From Sthenelais limicola (Eukaryota > Annelida > Polychaeta > Phyllodocida > Sigalionidae): a stretch of DNA of 64,000 nucleotides. This document shows, one piece after another, positions 1 through 18,472 of this stretch (positions are counted from its first letter, which is position 1; every line of letters starts with the position of its first letter). The position numbers were made by a program, and so were the translations under genes. The notes under the pieces are model-generated. The model made no database searches. It was not told the origin of the DNA and worked only from the letters and a program-made list of their open reading frames with translations. The stretch covers positions 103,638,194-103,702,193 of the forward strand of contig OW804096.1 of the NCBI GenBank assembly GCA_942159475.1. The letters run 5' to 3'.

Positions 1-238
1 GCCATATATATATATATATGCTGCCTAAGCAGGATGGTCGCACGAATATTGGATAAGATTAATATTTTGTTTGCATACCAAAACTGCATGCCTCCATTCT
101 GTTGGTTCACTCCGGGTGATTCCATGTACTCTAGGAGCTTTATGTTCTTCATTTTTCACTTTACTTTCGTTTTTCTTAGGAATAGCTATTAAATTGGCTC
201 GTTCTAACTGTGTCAGGATAAAACCCTGTCAGATATAA

Positions 239-300
239 CCCCCCCACCCCCCCACCCCCCACACACCCCCCCCCCACCCCCCACACACACACACATACAC
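239..300. repeat. Low-complexity (CCCCCCA)n / (CA)n tract
   Basis: About 60 bases made almost only of C runs broken by single A, grading into CA dinucleotides. It is simple-sequence DNA with no coding content. The exact length may be unreliable in an assembly. Confidence 0.9.
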
Positions 301-1249
301 TCGATCATAACCCCGCTGGAATGAAACTCCGCTAGGACAAAAGTCCGAGAGAACTGTACTTATAATGAGATATTTAAAATGGTCCCCAATATGTTATCAA
401 TGAGCTTCAAAAACATTCAGAATTGTGAAAAAGGTTCTCATCTTCTATTTGACGCTATACTAAAAACTTTTAACTCTTACCGATATTCGATTGAAATGAA
501 GAAACATTTATTTCCTGTAGAAATGGTGTATAGATAGATTGATATTTGTTAGTAATTTAGTATAAATTTAAGAGTTCCTGTCTTAAACTAAAGAGTTATT
601 TAAACACGGATAGGTATATGAAGCAATAATACAGCAATATAATATCTATAAATGTTTCATATGACCTATATAGAACATTATGAAAGCCATTGATCGATTC
701 TATTTTCTTCTTTCATAATTACCTTGAAATTTCCTAAAAAAAAGTTTGGGTAATCTGTCCACAAAATATATGCCGAATGGGGGCTTTTGTCCGATGGGCA
801 TTCTCCTGTGGGCTTTTGTCCGGTAGGACTATATGTCTTCCAATGGGTGATAACATGTAGTTGGGAGAAGCCTGACGTGGGGAGAGATTCACTCAACACA
901 CAAGTCTACCCCTTCATAATTTTGCTAAGAAAGAACGCCGCCCTTGTTTCTATTAGTTAGTACAGGTCCAGTATGTAGCACGATCATTGACATTTAATGG
1001 CGTGACTAGAACTAACCGGGATTTGTTTAATAAAATATGTAGGAGAACCACGAGCTGTTTTAGCACCCCACTGTTCACTACTATAGGCCTTGTTAGACAT
1101 AGGCATTACATTATCTCAAGATGAAAAGTTAGATTTATTAGCCCAAAGTGTTCATCCCTGGGGGCATTATCGAAGCTGTATGTTCCTCATAAAATGAAAC
1201 TGGTGATTGATATATTCCTGAAATATTCATTTTGACGCCTCAGGCTCTG

Positions 1250-1295
1250 ACAAGGTGATGGGCCCGTAATAAACAAGGTGATGGGCCCGTAATAA
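1250..1295. repeat. Perfect 23-bp tandem duplication
   Basis: The 23-base unit at 1250-1272 (containing GGTGATGGGCCCGTAATAA) is repeated without change at 1273-1295. The perfect match means a recent duplication or an assembly stutter. No gene overlaps it. Confidence 0.9.
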
Positions 1296-2930
1296 ACGAC
1301 GAAATGTCAACAATCCAGATAGATATTGTTTACTCATGAATCTGAATAAATTGTGCTCATAAATTTGACATATGTGGGATTTTTGCTTTTTGCGAATAAC
1401 CAAATTACAAACCAGCTGGAACATGTGCATTGTTATATCCCCAATTAATAACATCATTTAGTTTCACTGAGCCCTTTGATTATTGACCGAAAACAAAAAT
1501 CCGTCAAAATATAGCCAAATGATTAATATTTGTTTTACTAGTAGTTGATCCAAGACTAATTTCATCCTAACGGTCCTCATGTACTCCCAATCAGATGTTG
1601 CGACGCTCGACAAGATGGATGATGATGAAGGTGCTCAAGATTCTATTTCGATTGGATGATTTTATTTAAGAGATGTTGTTCCGCCACGATTAACTAAAAT
1701 TATCCATGGTCCCTGGGCAACATTACCTAAAATGACCATTTGATGCCCTGGAAACTTTGTCCTTTCATTCTCCGATTTCCCTCCGTGTGTTTGAAATAGG
1801 ATCTGTTCCTTTTCAGATAGAACAATTCAGCGACCAAGCCGTTGCCTGAACGTTCCGGCAGGCTAGACTCATTTCTCTTTAAATGCCAATGACCAAAGAA
1901 TAATTGTCCTCATTTTTAACCAGATGTTTACAGAAGAACAAATTCGATTGTTTTTCTGTGTAATAGGAAACGTGTATCTACAGAGGTAAGGGATTCCTTT
2001 AAATGGGGGGATAGAGTTCAACTTCAAGGCATTTACCGGAGAACAAATTTAATATCCTCCAAGCGGCCAATTACAGAGAGATGTATTATAGGTAAAAACC
2101 AATTCATTGTTTTGGAATTAAAGATTCTAAGTGCCCTTCTCCGGTGGAGTAGCTGGCTTCTCGAGAAGAAATGGCGGTTCCCGCTGACTTGGGATTAGTC
2201 TAAATGAGAGAATAGGAGTCCGTGATCCAGCTACTTTCGTAAGTAGTACAGTCACTGATACTGGCTTATGGACTGAGAAATTGCATTGATTTCTGTTTAA
2301 GGGATCCAGCTACTCTAATGTTTATACTATGTAGAAAGGTGTTGACCGGCCCCTTCGTTTGTGTTTGGAGCTAAGGGTCGAAGCTTCGTTGAATATCATA
2401 TCAATGAACAGCTACATTAAAAATTCAGCCGCCGATATTTGATTAATTTTGTAATGTTGCGCTACACATGCATTGGCGAGTTTCTATCGCAGGCCCACTC
2501 GTTTACAGTCCCTTCAATTTGATGAATTAATAAAAATAATTAATAATACAATGATCCCCCACTAAATCAGACAGAAATATTGATCAAATGAATGGTGTGG
2601 AATACTGAAAGCAAGCTGACAACAAGAAATGTATTGACTGGTTCTTGATAAATATAGAACAAGAATATGAAACTGCATGGTGATTTCTATCGGTTCTCAA
2701 CTCAGATTCAATATTCCTCCGTGACTTATTTTGAGCCCAGAAACAAGCAGGTCGAGCATATGGCTTGGTGCGTGGCGTTCGTTTATAATATGCTGGAGCA
2801 TAGAATTGTTTATGCTACGCAATATGGACTTAGCCAGTCACAGTGAGAATAATCTGGTATACCGGTCAATATAGCTGCATTGTTGACAGGCATTCAATCC
2901 TGCTAAGCAACCCCTCTGGGCGCACACATA

Positions 2931-2945
2931 CACACACACACACAC
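2931..2945. repeat. (CA)n microsatellite
   Basis: A short pure CA dinucleotide run within non-coding DNA. Confidence 0.85.
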
Positions 2946-5798
2946 TTACCACTCAGTAGGTAGCCAATCTCGCACCTGTTACTTATGATAGGTTCAAAAA
3001 CGTTTAGGTAATAGTACTAGTGCAACAAAATGAAATCAACTCATACAAAGCAGCGAAGGGCAGGCATTAATTTAAGAAGGTAAATTAAGCATAGCTGAGT
3101 TATCTAATCTTAAGCCTTTATTGTTCAAACAGATTAGAAGCATTCACATAATTTTTGATTGATTACAAACATTTTATCATAGCTGGCAAAGTATGTATTT
3201 ATAAGTAGCTGACGACACAGTGACAATGCTTCTGTTTTTTATAACGACTTAATTGCAATGTAAATACATGCATACATAGATGCAAAACTTTATTACATGC
3301 CCCGAATGCTTACTAATTATTTTCATTGTGTAAATAAAACTAACTGTAATTAACGAAAAATACTACATTTGCTAGAAGCAATAACTCGGAGTCGTTAACT
3401 TTCATCCCTGATTAGCTAGTTAAATTGCAAACTTTCGTATACAAAATAACAGTCAAAACCACAATTGGTGAAGTTTTAACCGCTTAAATTTCAGACCAGC
3501 ACTCCACTCCCCCGCCCTCCATCTTCTTCCAAATACTTTCTTCCTCCCTTCTCCAGTTTTTCATTTCAAATACTTTTTAACCTGCTCCATTCGTCGTCCA
3601 GTTTTTACGAGCTGGAGTAAACAATCAGATCGAGCCAGCTAGGTCGGGGTCGGGTGGGCTGGGTTTTGAGGTTAAGCAGGTAGCTTCGCTCAACCAACTT
3701 CATTCTAAACTCGTACGTTGGTGTTCAACCCTGACGAACATTTGTTTGATGAGTCTCTAACTAAGCCTTCTCCCCTCCTGGTAGTGATTAAAAACTGATT
3801 ACTGAACAGGCATGCTTACCTGCCATAAAGCCCGGGAACCAATCTGTGTTGTTATGCAATCAGCCGCTCATGGCTATCTTCATAATGTCAATTCCTCTTG
3901 TTGTTTTCCCTCTCTTATTTTAACTTTATTCCCCCGGCTCTCTTTTCAATTTGTCGAAACAAAATATAATCATAGTAAGCGGGAGAATGGAAGAATGTGG
4001 GTGTTCAGCCGATTTGATATGCTGTCTAATTAAGGCTATATATTAAGATCTTGAATACCTTCCATACAGATCGAAAGAACTCAAACAAGGCTCTCTATTA
4101 GCTTCTATTAGGCTATACATATGCCATATGGACACATATATTAAACATGCAGGCAAAGGTTAAATACGTGGGGGATTATACGGCAAGGTCATGGTCCTAT
4201 GATCCTGCTGCTATATATAGTCCCCGTGCCAAAATGTGCTTTACGGTTATTAGAGGCTCAGCATAATTTGTACAATTATCTTTAATGTTCAATCCTTTTA
4301 GACTTCTTGGATATAAACATCACACGGATTGTTCTTTATTTCGTGTAAGCTCGGACTCTTTATGGCAGAAATCCATTGTTTTCACTCCAAGACCCTAGTA
4401 TTGCTAGAACAAGACTCAATTCTAGCTCAACTTTCATACAGATGACTTCGTTAAGATCGTTGACGGGTTCGGGAAATCGTGAATAATTAACGACATTTGA
4501 AATAATTCAAATAAACCGCCGGACTTCCTGGTTTCAGCGACCTGTATTGGCGAAATTATTTTCTTCTGAGAGTGGGATTGAATTAGGAAACAATTGTTAA
4601 AACCCAACTCATCTTCCACAAATAAAGTTATGTTATGTTATGGCTATCTTTCTAGTGCATTCAGTGAAATAGCATTGGAGATCATTGGAATGAATATATA
4701 TAATTTTGTCTTTAAAATCGGTGTAAATCAAATAATTCCAACGCAAATAATTTACCACGGTGATCAATGGACCGGGCACGTTGTCATCCAATAAAATATG
4801 GCGTAGCTGCCCGACGTCCACACGCAGTGTCATCTGTAAAAATGCCCCTTTTTCTCCTTTTGCCCCGCCTCTCCCTCTCGAGCCCCCGCCTCCTTCACCC
4901 TCACCATCACCCTCAATCAATTTTCTTGTCTTTGTTGTATATGTATTGCAATATGGCGATTTGTTATACTCTTAATGACACAGATCGAGTGGATCCGCAT
5001 GCTTGGATTAATTTGTAGAAACAATTTCGTAGGAAGCATTACGATGGCTGAGTCTATATAGCGCATAAACCTATCTGTAGATAATTAAGTAGAAAGTCCA
5101 CTAAAATCATCGCCTCCTGTGGTTAAAGAAATCGGAGACTATGGCTTGGAGAGCTTGTAAGACTGAATGTCACGTTACGTTTGAAAGAGTATACCATTGC
5201 TCTAGCCTTTCTCTGTACCCTCTACTGCGTCATATGGCTCCTGAACGACAAATTGCCCTTCGGTCGGCTGAGAGGCTGAAGTAATTCAGAATGACTGAGA
5301 ACGAGGGAACAATTGATCAGACCATCAAACCATAGGAAACTAAAACGTGAATGGGCTTTAAATTAATGCATTCTCTGTGCATGGTCTACTTTGTAAAGCT
5401 AATTTGTTGGTTCGCACCACATATTATGCGATCTATTTGAATGTGCATTCATGTGAAGCAAAATAGACGAAGGTTAGAACATTTTACCTTCCATACTTGG
5501 GGAATCTCCAGAATTGAGTCTTTAAATTGGACCTCTGAAACTGAATAAATGAGTAAATGATCGTGTCCTTTCGACATGGGAAGCACTTGAAAGGGACAAT
5601 CTGTTTTGAAATTGAGATAATATCGAATTTATTGCGTAGGCTGACGTTCGAAATTGAATCAATGGAAAGCGAAGAGGAATATTGTCATTGGAGTTCGCTT
5701 CACCTCATATTATAATTGGCTGTTTCAAATTCTTGTTCAACAGCACACAAGCCTTCATTCCTACTCTAAGTCTTTCCACACGTTTAGTCTGTGTGTAT

Positions 5799-5888
5799 GT
5801 AATACTTTGTAGACTCAGGGCCGCCTTTCCTATTTGGCCATATATCAACAATACCTAGGTCAAATATTGCAGTAATACATCAGCTTAA
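5799..5888 (+). repeat. Dispersed repeat, copy 1 of 2
   Basis: About 90 bases that recur at 7152-7238 with a few substitutions and 1-3 base gaps; both run from TGTAATACTTTGTAGACTC to TACATCAGCTTAA. Sequence outside the two copies does not match, so this is a discrete duplicated unit. It could be a fragment of a short interspersed element; no internal promoter or terminal repeat is evident. Confidence 0.7.
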
Positions 5889-7151
5889 CTCTGACCGTTT
5901 GTTTACAACGTCATGGGAAATATATAGCTGAAGAATTTCATTTAGCTATATACTACATTCCAAGATTCCTCTCATAGGGATTTACTGAAATCTTTCTTAC
6001 ATAGATCTCTAAATAATAGTCAATACATTGAGGTAGAAATACTGATCTCCTTATTACAAATAAACATCACAAACCCTTAACTACATCTGACTGTTGTTAT
6101 TTTGCAGAAATAAATGCTATGTCGGTTATTTTTTTTCTTTTTGTTTTATTCATTAACCAATAAGATTGTGTCACTCAGTGTTTACCCACGTCAGAGTACA
6201 TGACGTTAAGTCAGAGCGTTTGACTCATTCAGTGTAGCCCAGTAAGTGAAGAAGACGTATACACATATGTCGGTTAATTTGATGCGAAATAAAAGGTAGC
6301 AAATCAATCTAACTTCTTAGTTCATCCTCCCTCTACCGTCTGAACTACATATAATTATATCATATATGTTATAATGTCAATCCAATGTGAATAACCAGCT
6401 GTGGCTCTCCTCCATACAAATTATAAAAGGATTTTCTTGGACTTACTTGTTATTTGGCACTGTATAGATCAATACTCTTGTGTAAACTCGTCATGGGCCT
6501 CATGTTTTTATGCTGTCATTATAAGAGAGTAATCCATGCTTTGGCCATTTTGACTCAACCCGCTATTACATAATTTTTGCCATACCCTGAATAACAAGAG
6601 CAATCCCATCCCATTCTACTTCATGATTACTTCCCATTAAAAACTATTCTGATGCGTCCCTTTACAAAATGCTACGGGCAAATTATCTTTTACACTGGGA
6701 TACGGTATTAAAACGTGTAATGAAAAGCCATGAAGGCAGAGTTCGATCTTTGTGTAGCCTACATTGTCTAATATGGTAGTATCAGCCGTGACTTTATATG
6801 GTTTAATAATAAGTGATATGCCTCTCTCCCCTGTTTTTATTGGTGCTTATATTGTTCATAGTCAAATAATATATATATTATATATATGCCGTCTGAGGAA
6901 ATGGCAGTTTTCCGAGCATCTAGACATTATCTATCTTTTCTTATGGGTGGTAGCGGCTAGTCTAAACTCTGCAAGATGCTCCAAGTCCAAATCCAAGTCC
7001 AAGAAGCTCCAATGTTTGCTTTGCTGAAGCGCCTTTCTTCCGTCACAAATATTTATACACCATACCCCTTTATTACCAAGAGCTCATCTAGCTAATTTAT
7101 CTATAATTCCCAACATAATGATTATTACGTCGCATAGGCCTAGACTTTAAT

Positions 7152-7238
7152 TGTAATACTTTGTAGACTCCGGGCCGCCTTTCCTATGGCCATATCAACA
7201 ATAACTAGGTCAAATATTGCAGTAATACATCAGCTTAA
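7152..7238 (+). repeat. Dispersed repeat, copy 2 of 2
   Basis: Second copy of the unit at 5799-5888, same orientation, about 1.35 kb away, slightly shorter through small deletions. Confidence 0.7.
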
Positions 7239-8685
7239 ATTCATGTGAAGGGGGAAATTATAGATATCACCAATATGTCGTAGCAAATATTAAACCTTCT
7301 GAAAATGTGTATCATTTTAATACATGGTAGAAGGGATAATTATCTTTGTATATCAGTTGTGGCTGGAGGTATGATGAATTAATATAGAGTTTCCATTAAA
7401 GTTGTTGCTGATTTTTGGGCAAGCTTACAAGCTTTTGTGCTCTAGGTGCCTTTTGTCAGGTGAATGGTTGAGATTTAATACAGATCAGGGGTGTAACTTG
7501 TATATTTTTGTTAAACAAAGATACTTGTATATCAGCATTCATACATATATACGTGTCTCTTATAACATTTTATGGCATTATTGTGGGCTTAATGTTTATC
7601 CCTCTATCGTCGATGTTATGTAACTCGAACAATTTCATGTTAGTCGAATCAAATTAATCAAAACAAAGTGAGTTCAAATCCAGTAGGCAGCTTTCCACCA
7701 AACCATTATCCCTAAACTATATTCAAGTATTCAAGTATTCAAAAGACCTCTAAGGGCAATCACGGCTTTGTAAAGAAAAGCTAGACAGATGATCACTCAT
7801 TCACCTGATTAGCTCCGACGAGGCGGAGACGGGATGTCGTGAAAAACTAACCTACATGCTCCTCGAAAGCCAAGAGGACACTGCGTGTAGCTAGGATGTT
7901 TATGTCATGTACGTCTCCTCCATTACATAATGGCCAACTACTAAATATGTTCACGACCATAGGCTATATGTATACATTCTGTAACATGATTACCAATGGA
8001 TGAGGAATTCCTATGTTTTTCCGTTGTCTTTTTACATACTTATCGTATTATGACAGCGCATGTTCGAATGCCAAGCCCGGAACATGTGCTCATATATGGT
8101 CATGCTATACGTATATGTGCCCTTAATTAGCATCGGAATAGGTACAGATTCCTGAGCAGGGAAAATCTTGCCCCAATTTTTGTTCTTTTTTTCCAATTAC
8201 ACATTAAATTTTATATACGTTTACAAACGAATTATCTCCTGACACAGTAAAAAATTGTCATCCGTAGGTATTTGCTGATCCGGAGTTTTGATCTGGAGCG
8301 CCATGCTGAATTAAAACGTGCTTGCACACTCAGTCCTTCACATTGTTATCATAACTATAGATGTTTGCTTTGGGACGCTTTTAGTAAAAAATGTATAATG
8401 CTTGCATGGATTGGCTCCATATTATATATTATGATGCTTACATCATTTACTCACTTACCTTAAGCCACACTAATATTCAAAGTCACGTTTCCCAATAATG
8501 GTGAAGGAAAGAGACTGCCTGATCTATGAGCACTCCCTTTTTACCAATCAACCTTCAAAGATCGATATTTTCAATTTTGCTATTTTGTCTTTGAAGATTT
8601 TCTGTGTTGTGCAATTTTTGGTACTTGGGCTTTCCCCCACTAATTCCCCCTCTAATACTTTGCATCTGATGTCACTGACATGCAG

Positions 8686-13847
<5,162 letters not shown>

Positions 13848-14119
13848 AGATTGTTTTTCTCATGTTGATCGTTGAGCATTTTTCTTTATGTAATTTCTCC
13901 ATTATGTAATGGGAGCTGCAGGTCCCGTTTCCAGAAAAAGATCATGTGAGGAGTCGGAGGGTAATATAACGCCGAATTGGTGGCATGAAAAGATAACTGA
14001 TGTAAGAAATCGCATTTACTGGGTTGCTTTCATTTTGTTAGCGTTCTTTTGTCCGCGGACGGTATTTGTTTGTGTAGACACCCTTGGTTCGGAATATTGG
14101 TAGCTATAGTTACTGATAT

Positions 14120-14145
14120 CACGGACTTGTAATTACAAGTCCGTG
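14120..14145. repeat. Perfect 26-bp palindrome in the ZNF474-like 3' UTR
   Basis: CACGGACTTGTAA is followed directly by its exact reverse complement; pairing can extend a few bases further with one bulge. It lies between the stop codon and the poly(A) signal, so it would form a tight hairpin in the mRNA. Confidence 0.85.
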
Positions 14146-14275
14146 CGATATTCATTATTTAATTTCTTTATTGGCAAGAAACAATGGAATGATATGTGCC
14201 TTTTAAATGGGAACTAAGATCTGGATCATATATTTCCTGTTAATGATTGCTCACTATGTATAAAAATGTATTCAT

Positions 14276-14281
14276 AATAAA
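14276..14281 (+). terminator. Poly(A) signal AATAAA, ZNF474-like gene
   Basis: First canonical AATAAA after the stop codon, about 430 bases downstream. It is placed only by motif and position. Confidence 0.55.
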
Positions 14282-16940
14282 AGCGGATGGTTTGTAGTAA
14301 ATCATCCAAACGACGTTACAAGATCAAACAACAAATTTAAACTTGTAATAAAAAAATAGAAACCTATTGAAACTATGATCTGGTTGCAGAGCATTATACT
14401 GTTATTTGCTTATAGTGCTATTGCTACAAGTGCTTAATACACATTACCGTTTTTAGATATAATAAATGCCAATATTTTTGTTTCGTTGCAAAAATATTCT
14501 ATGAAAGAAGTCTGTGATATATCATAATATATGCATTTGTCAAGGCAGTTATTACTTTAAAATATTATAGATAAAACTCATCGCTACGTGTGATCGTAGT
14601 AAGGACGAGTATATCTTAATGTACATTCAACAGAAATCTACATTATAGTTTATTTTGATAGAGTGCAATCCACAAACTTGTCTGGGCTAGATATAAGGAC
14701 AATAGTATTTAAAGTCATTATGGGTGTTCTTATTTATTGAAAAGATAAATTTCCTCATTCCTCCGATGATTTGCACCTGACTCTATTATTTAAAAATTAA
14801 CTTAATCAGCTTCTGTGCATTTATTTCCTAGGAATACATTCACGAGAGTTTAGTCCCTAAGCATTTACAAATGGCAACTAACTTATAGACTAATTGCAAG
14901 TGACTTGTTATAATTTATCATTATTTCATACACACAGTTAAAGGGCTAAGGGTTTTTAGATATATAGCACTGTTTTCTTCCTCAAGTTGTTCTGAAAAGG
15001 GGTCATTCATTTATTTAAGCTATTCGTGATGTGTTACAGAAAAATGAATCATAAGTCGCAAAATTGATATTTTCAAAATGTTTTATTCACATCATCTCTT
15101 TGTAGGAACATTCTCATTTTGGGGTTATCTAGCGCTATAAGTAGTATGAATACATGTACCAAATATCAAGACAGTGTATCAAATTTATCCTTGCGTTCCT
15201 AAGATCTAACATGCAATATAGAAATACTTTTTACATTTACTAAGTATTAACATGCATTTGTTGGAGTCAAATTGATCTCATTTTTCAAACATGATGGCAT
15301 TTGAAAATCCGTTTTTTTTTTTTCGACTTGTGACTCATTTTTCTGTGACACATCATTTTTGTGATGGTATTTTTTTTAGCTGTGATAAGTGTACGTGTAA
15401 GAATGCTATATTCACTAGATTTGTTTTAAAGTAGTTATATATTCATCATAACAAGATCTGCTAAGGTTGCCTCTTATCCTTTCCAATACACCGAGTATGC
15501 CTTATTCTGCCTTGTTCACAAGCTATTTATCTATAATGTATTTTTATGTAATAAACGTTATTTGATGAATATGCATTGTCTCTTAATTTACTAAAAAAAA
15601 ATAGCGTTATTCTTAGGTCTGAAAATCAATACGTGCATTTGAGAATTGTGAAATCATATAAAAATCTCTACTTGAAATATTTCTAATGTGTTTAGATTAT
15701 CAAAAATATATGGAATATTTTGAGGGAATAAGAATTTAGAATACAACAATTCAGAGATGATCAGAGGAACTTTAGTCAGCATGAGCCAACTTTGATTATT
15801 ACTATTCGGATGCCACTGTGCTACCTCCATCTCGTGTAACGAGGTTACACTAAGCGGGAGACTCCAGTCTGAAGTAACTAATATTCGTGTAGTCTATCAT
15901 GCAGCCTTACAAACAACCTCATGTCGTAGCACCGTCACCTGCTGCCATGTTCGTATACGTGCAGGGTCTGGTTTCGCTGAAATCGTTGAAAGCATATCAC
16001 AACATGGAGCTACTCATGCGTCCCGAATGGTGCCCTTGCCACAGGCTCCCATTTAAACCACCTATATAAAGCTATACTAGTAGTATACGAAATGGCGTAA
16101 ATGAAGCTAGAAATATCCACGATCCCAGTCTACTTCGCGTCTTTCGTAAATTACCTTACATGATCAGTATAACCTATACACATGTGTGCAACCATTACCA
16201 TATATTCCATACCGGAAAGTGGATTTCTTTTTTCGCGCGCGTCCATAGAAGCAGCTTGCCACGCGGTGAAAAAAAAGTGGGGGCGGAGGCTGTGGGGGGG
16301 GGGGGGGCGATGTTTTTCTTCCCGCGCGGTTTGTACTGTGCGAGAAATCCAGTCAAATGACGTTCGCCTAATCAAGGGGTATTTCCACAATTCCCGGTAT
16401 TGTCTTGGATGGTAACTGTTTATGTAAAATATTCTTGATCAAGGTGTTCTAGGCGAAACAGTAAGAATTTATTTAGTAGGAAACGTACTGAAGTGTTATA
16501 AATTATTCAATATTTCTTCTGCATCATGCGCCCAAAATCGATACCTTTCTTTTGTCAAGGCATTTTGAGGAGTAGGCTACTGAGGAAGAGACCACATTAC
16601 CCATATCTCATGTAATATTAAACTTACGTAAGCAAACCATAATATTATTTGTGGTATGGGCGCCAATGCTGTAGCCTATGGCATTACATATTACCCGCTA
16701 GAAAGGTTTATTAAATATCAGAGCAGCAATAATTGATCAGTGGCTAATGGTCGAAGTAGGCTGATAAGTTAGTGATCAATACATACACACATGTAGAAAT
16801 CTACCTATACATTGTGTCGCTTTAGTGTAGGCCTATATGGTTTTGCATCGCTGGTTGATGCTAGGCAAGAAGAATGCCGAGAAGGAAAAGCCGCATATAA
16901 TTTGGTCGTCCTAAAATGCCGAGGGCGCCACCTAGTATAA
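14282..16940. other. Intergenic, no gene recognised; GC-rich island near 16228-16345
   Basis: Mostly AT-rich sequence without coding signal. Around 16228-16345 there is a short CpG-rich patch (GCGCGCG and CCGCGCGG words) with a run of 14 G at 16294-16307. It could be a promoter or a repeat fragment, but nothing recognisable is transcribed from it. Confidence 0.45.
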
Positions 16941-17336
16941 TGCCCCCCTCACACTATACGCATCCGACGAGTTGTAAGCCTTACAACTCCTTACAACTAG
17001 TTTTCCAGTTGTAAGGCCCATTTTTGAGCTGTTGTTCACGACAAAACTCAAGATTCAAATGTTGAATTGGATCGTACAGTGTGAGTGCCAGTTGTGAGGC
17101 TTACAACTCGGTCACAGCGAGTCGTGAGACTTACAACTCAAAAAAACAGAAAAAAATGCGTTGGGCTATCCATTACAACGCATGTTGTAACGGTGACGTC
17201 CTTAAAAAAACCACTTTATTTGCCTTTTTTAGCGGGGGGCTCCCGATTTGAGTCGGCTAGTGTGAGATGTAATAAGTCTTCAGTTGTAAGTTGTAAGTCG
17301 TACGACCAGTCGGATGCATACAGTGTGAGGCAGGCA
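16941..17336. mobile_element. Non-autonomous TIR transposon (Harbinger-like MITE), 396 bp
   Basis: The ends are inverted repeats of about 30 bases: TGCCCCCCTCACACT at the left and the complement of TGCCTGCCTCACACT at the right, both continuing inward to GCATCCGAC. They are flanked by direct TAA repeats (16938-16940 and 17337-17339). A 3-bp TAA duplication is typical of PIF/Harbinger elements. Inside are several copies of TTGTAAG or its complement (for example near 16972 and 17284) and no long reading frame. Superfamily is inferred from target-site length only. Confidence 0.75.
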
Positions 17337-17887
17337 TAAGGCGTATCAACGGTTTTCTTCTGTACTTTTGCCATTTCCGTCGACACATCGCACCACGGCC
17401 AGGCCAATCTCAATGGGAGCGGGATTCAAGGGGCTTGATTTATGAAAATTCCATCTTGGGAATCATTTTGTCTACCTATACTTAATGTGAATGTTTTTCT
17501 CAATGATTAAGCTACTTTGAATAAGATGGCATTCATTTATAATGTTTACCGATGGTATACATACTCGGTATGCATACCCTACGGCATTGTTATGTCGACC
17601 CTGGCATCCTTTTCCGACCGCCCACGCCGTCTGGTGTCAGTACAAGAGACAATCGCGTCGCGGTGAATTACTCCATGATGAAGAAGTCAGTATATAAACC
17701 CATGCAATGAGTACACGGAGGGTTGAATTGTCTTCTTTGTTTTCTCCATAAATATTGGGACAAATATAATTAATACAAAATTACACTCGGGCGATCTACA
17801 AATTCCATATTATTACACTCGTCTTGAGTTTATAAATACACCAAACTGCGCACCAGCAGCCCTTCAATGTCTGTCATCAATCCTTTA

Positions 17888-18133
17888 TTAATGTTGGTTC
17901 TTTTTACTGGGGGTGGAAATCATTACAACTTCTGTTGAATCAAGGAGGTCGGTAAACAGAATTTTATCTATATGAGACATTTCTAAAGGTCGGATAGTGT
18001 ATGTCTGTGCAGGGAGGTCTTTTTTAGTTACACCTCCCTGGTGCACATAATCCACATAATTAATAACATAGTTACGACATCGACTTCGGAAAGGCTCCGT
18101 ACATAAGACATGTAAAATTCCCAAACTTTCCAC
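17888..18133 (-). CDS. Possible terminal exon of an unrecognised gene
   Basis: An open frame of 81 codons on the minus strand has mixed amino-acid use and an AATAAAG signal directly after its stop codon. I recognise no family. The first codon is not a convincing start, so it would have to be a 3' exon whose upstream partner I cannot find. It could equally be chance or a fragment of an old retroelement. Confidence 0.2.
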   Translation of the reverse strand: MESLGILHVLCTEPFRSRCRNYVINYVDYVHQGGVTKKDLPAQTYTIRPLEMSHIDKILFTDLLDSTEVVMISTPSKKNQH

Positions 18134-18472
18134 GCAGCTTACTTAGGCTTCAAGTGAGGTTACCATGACCATTTTTTTTCCCGAATTACTTTTGCAAGGA
18201 AGGTAGAAGTGAATCTGTTTAAATTACTGTAATCCGCCTGCTCCTTCTGCGTTGTATTATTTGGCCGCAACGTTGGTATTTCGGCGACGCAACTTAAATG
18301 TGCCCGCCTATTTGGCGACGTAACGTCATCTGCATAGAAACGCTCCCTACCCTAGCAGTAGCAACATGCCTTGCACAGTTTCCCCACCGTTTTCCTGTAC
18401 GCTGGAGATGACTGGGGAGATGGGGCCGGGTGGAGAAACGGGGAGGATGGTAGGGCTCTTGAGGGGTAAATT

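Larger units (their letters stand above)
1..8685. other. Non-coding stretch before the zinc-finger gene; no gene recognised
   Basis: I see no exon or recognisable protein here. The short open frames have no family motifs, no plausible splice pairs and AT-driven composition. It contains an (AT)n run at 4-19, a C-rich tract, a short perfect tandem duplication, a (CA)n run near 2931-2945 and one member of each of two dispersed repeat pairs (listed separately). The missing first exon and promoter of the zinc-finger gene should lie in its 3' part, but I could not place them. Confidence 0.5.

Noticed and set aside
4633..5018. Overlapping frames rich in Pro/Ser or Gly
   Set aside because: They result from a pyrimidine-rich low-complexity patch near 4855-4915 read in several frames.
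8498..8685. Open frame running into the first recognised ZNF474-like exon, suggesting a start at 8498
   Set aside because: The added residues are hydrophobic and unlike the family, and a good acceptor precedes 8686. Read-through of intron sequence is more likely.
13909..14103. 64-codon frame just after the ZNF474-like stop
   Set aside because: It lies in the 3' UTR, has no family motif and no splice support.
16228..16345. CpG-rich patch as a gene promoter
   Set aside because: No exon, start codon in context or splice donor was found on either side; the G14 run makes a simple-sequence origin as likely.
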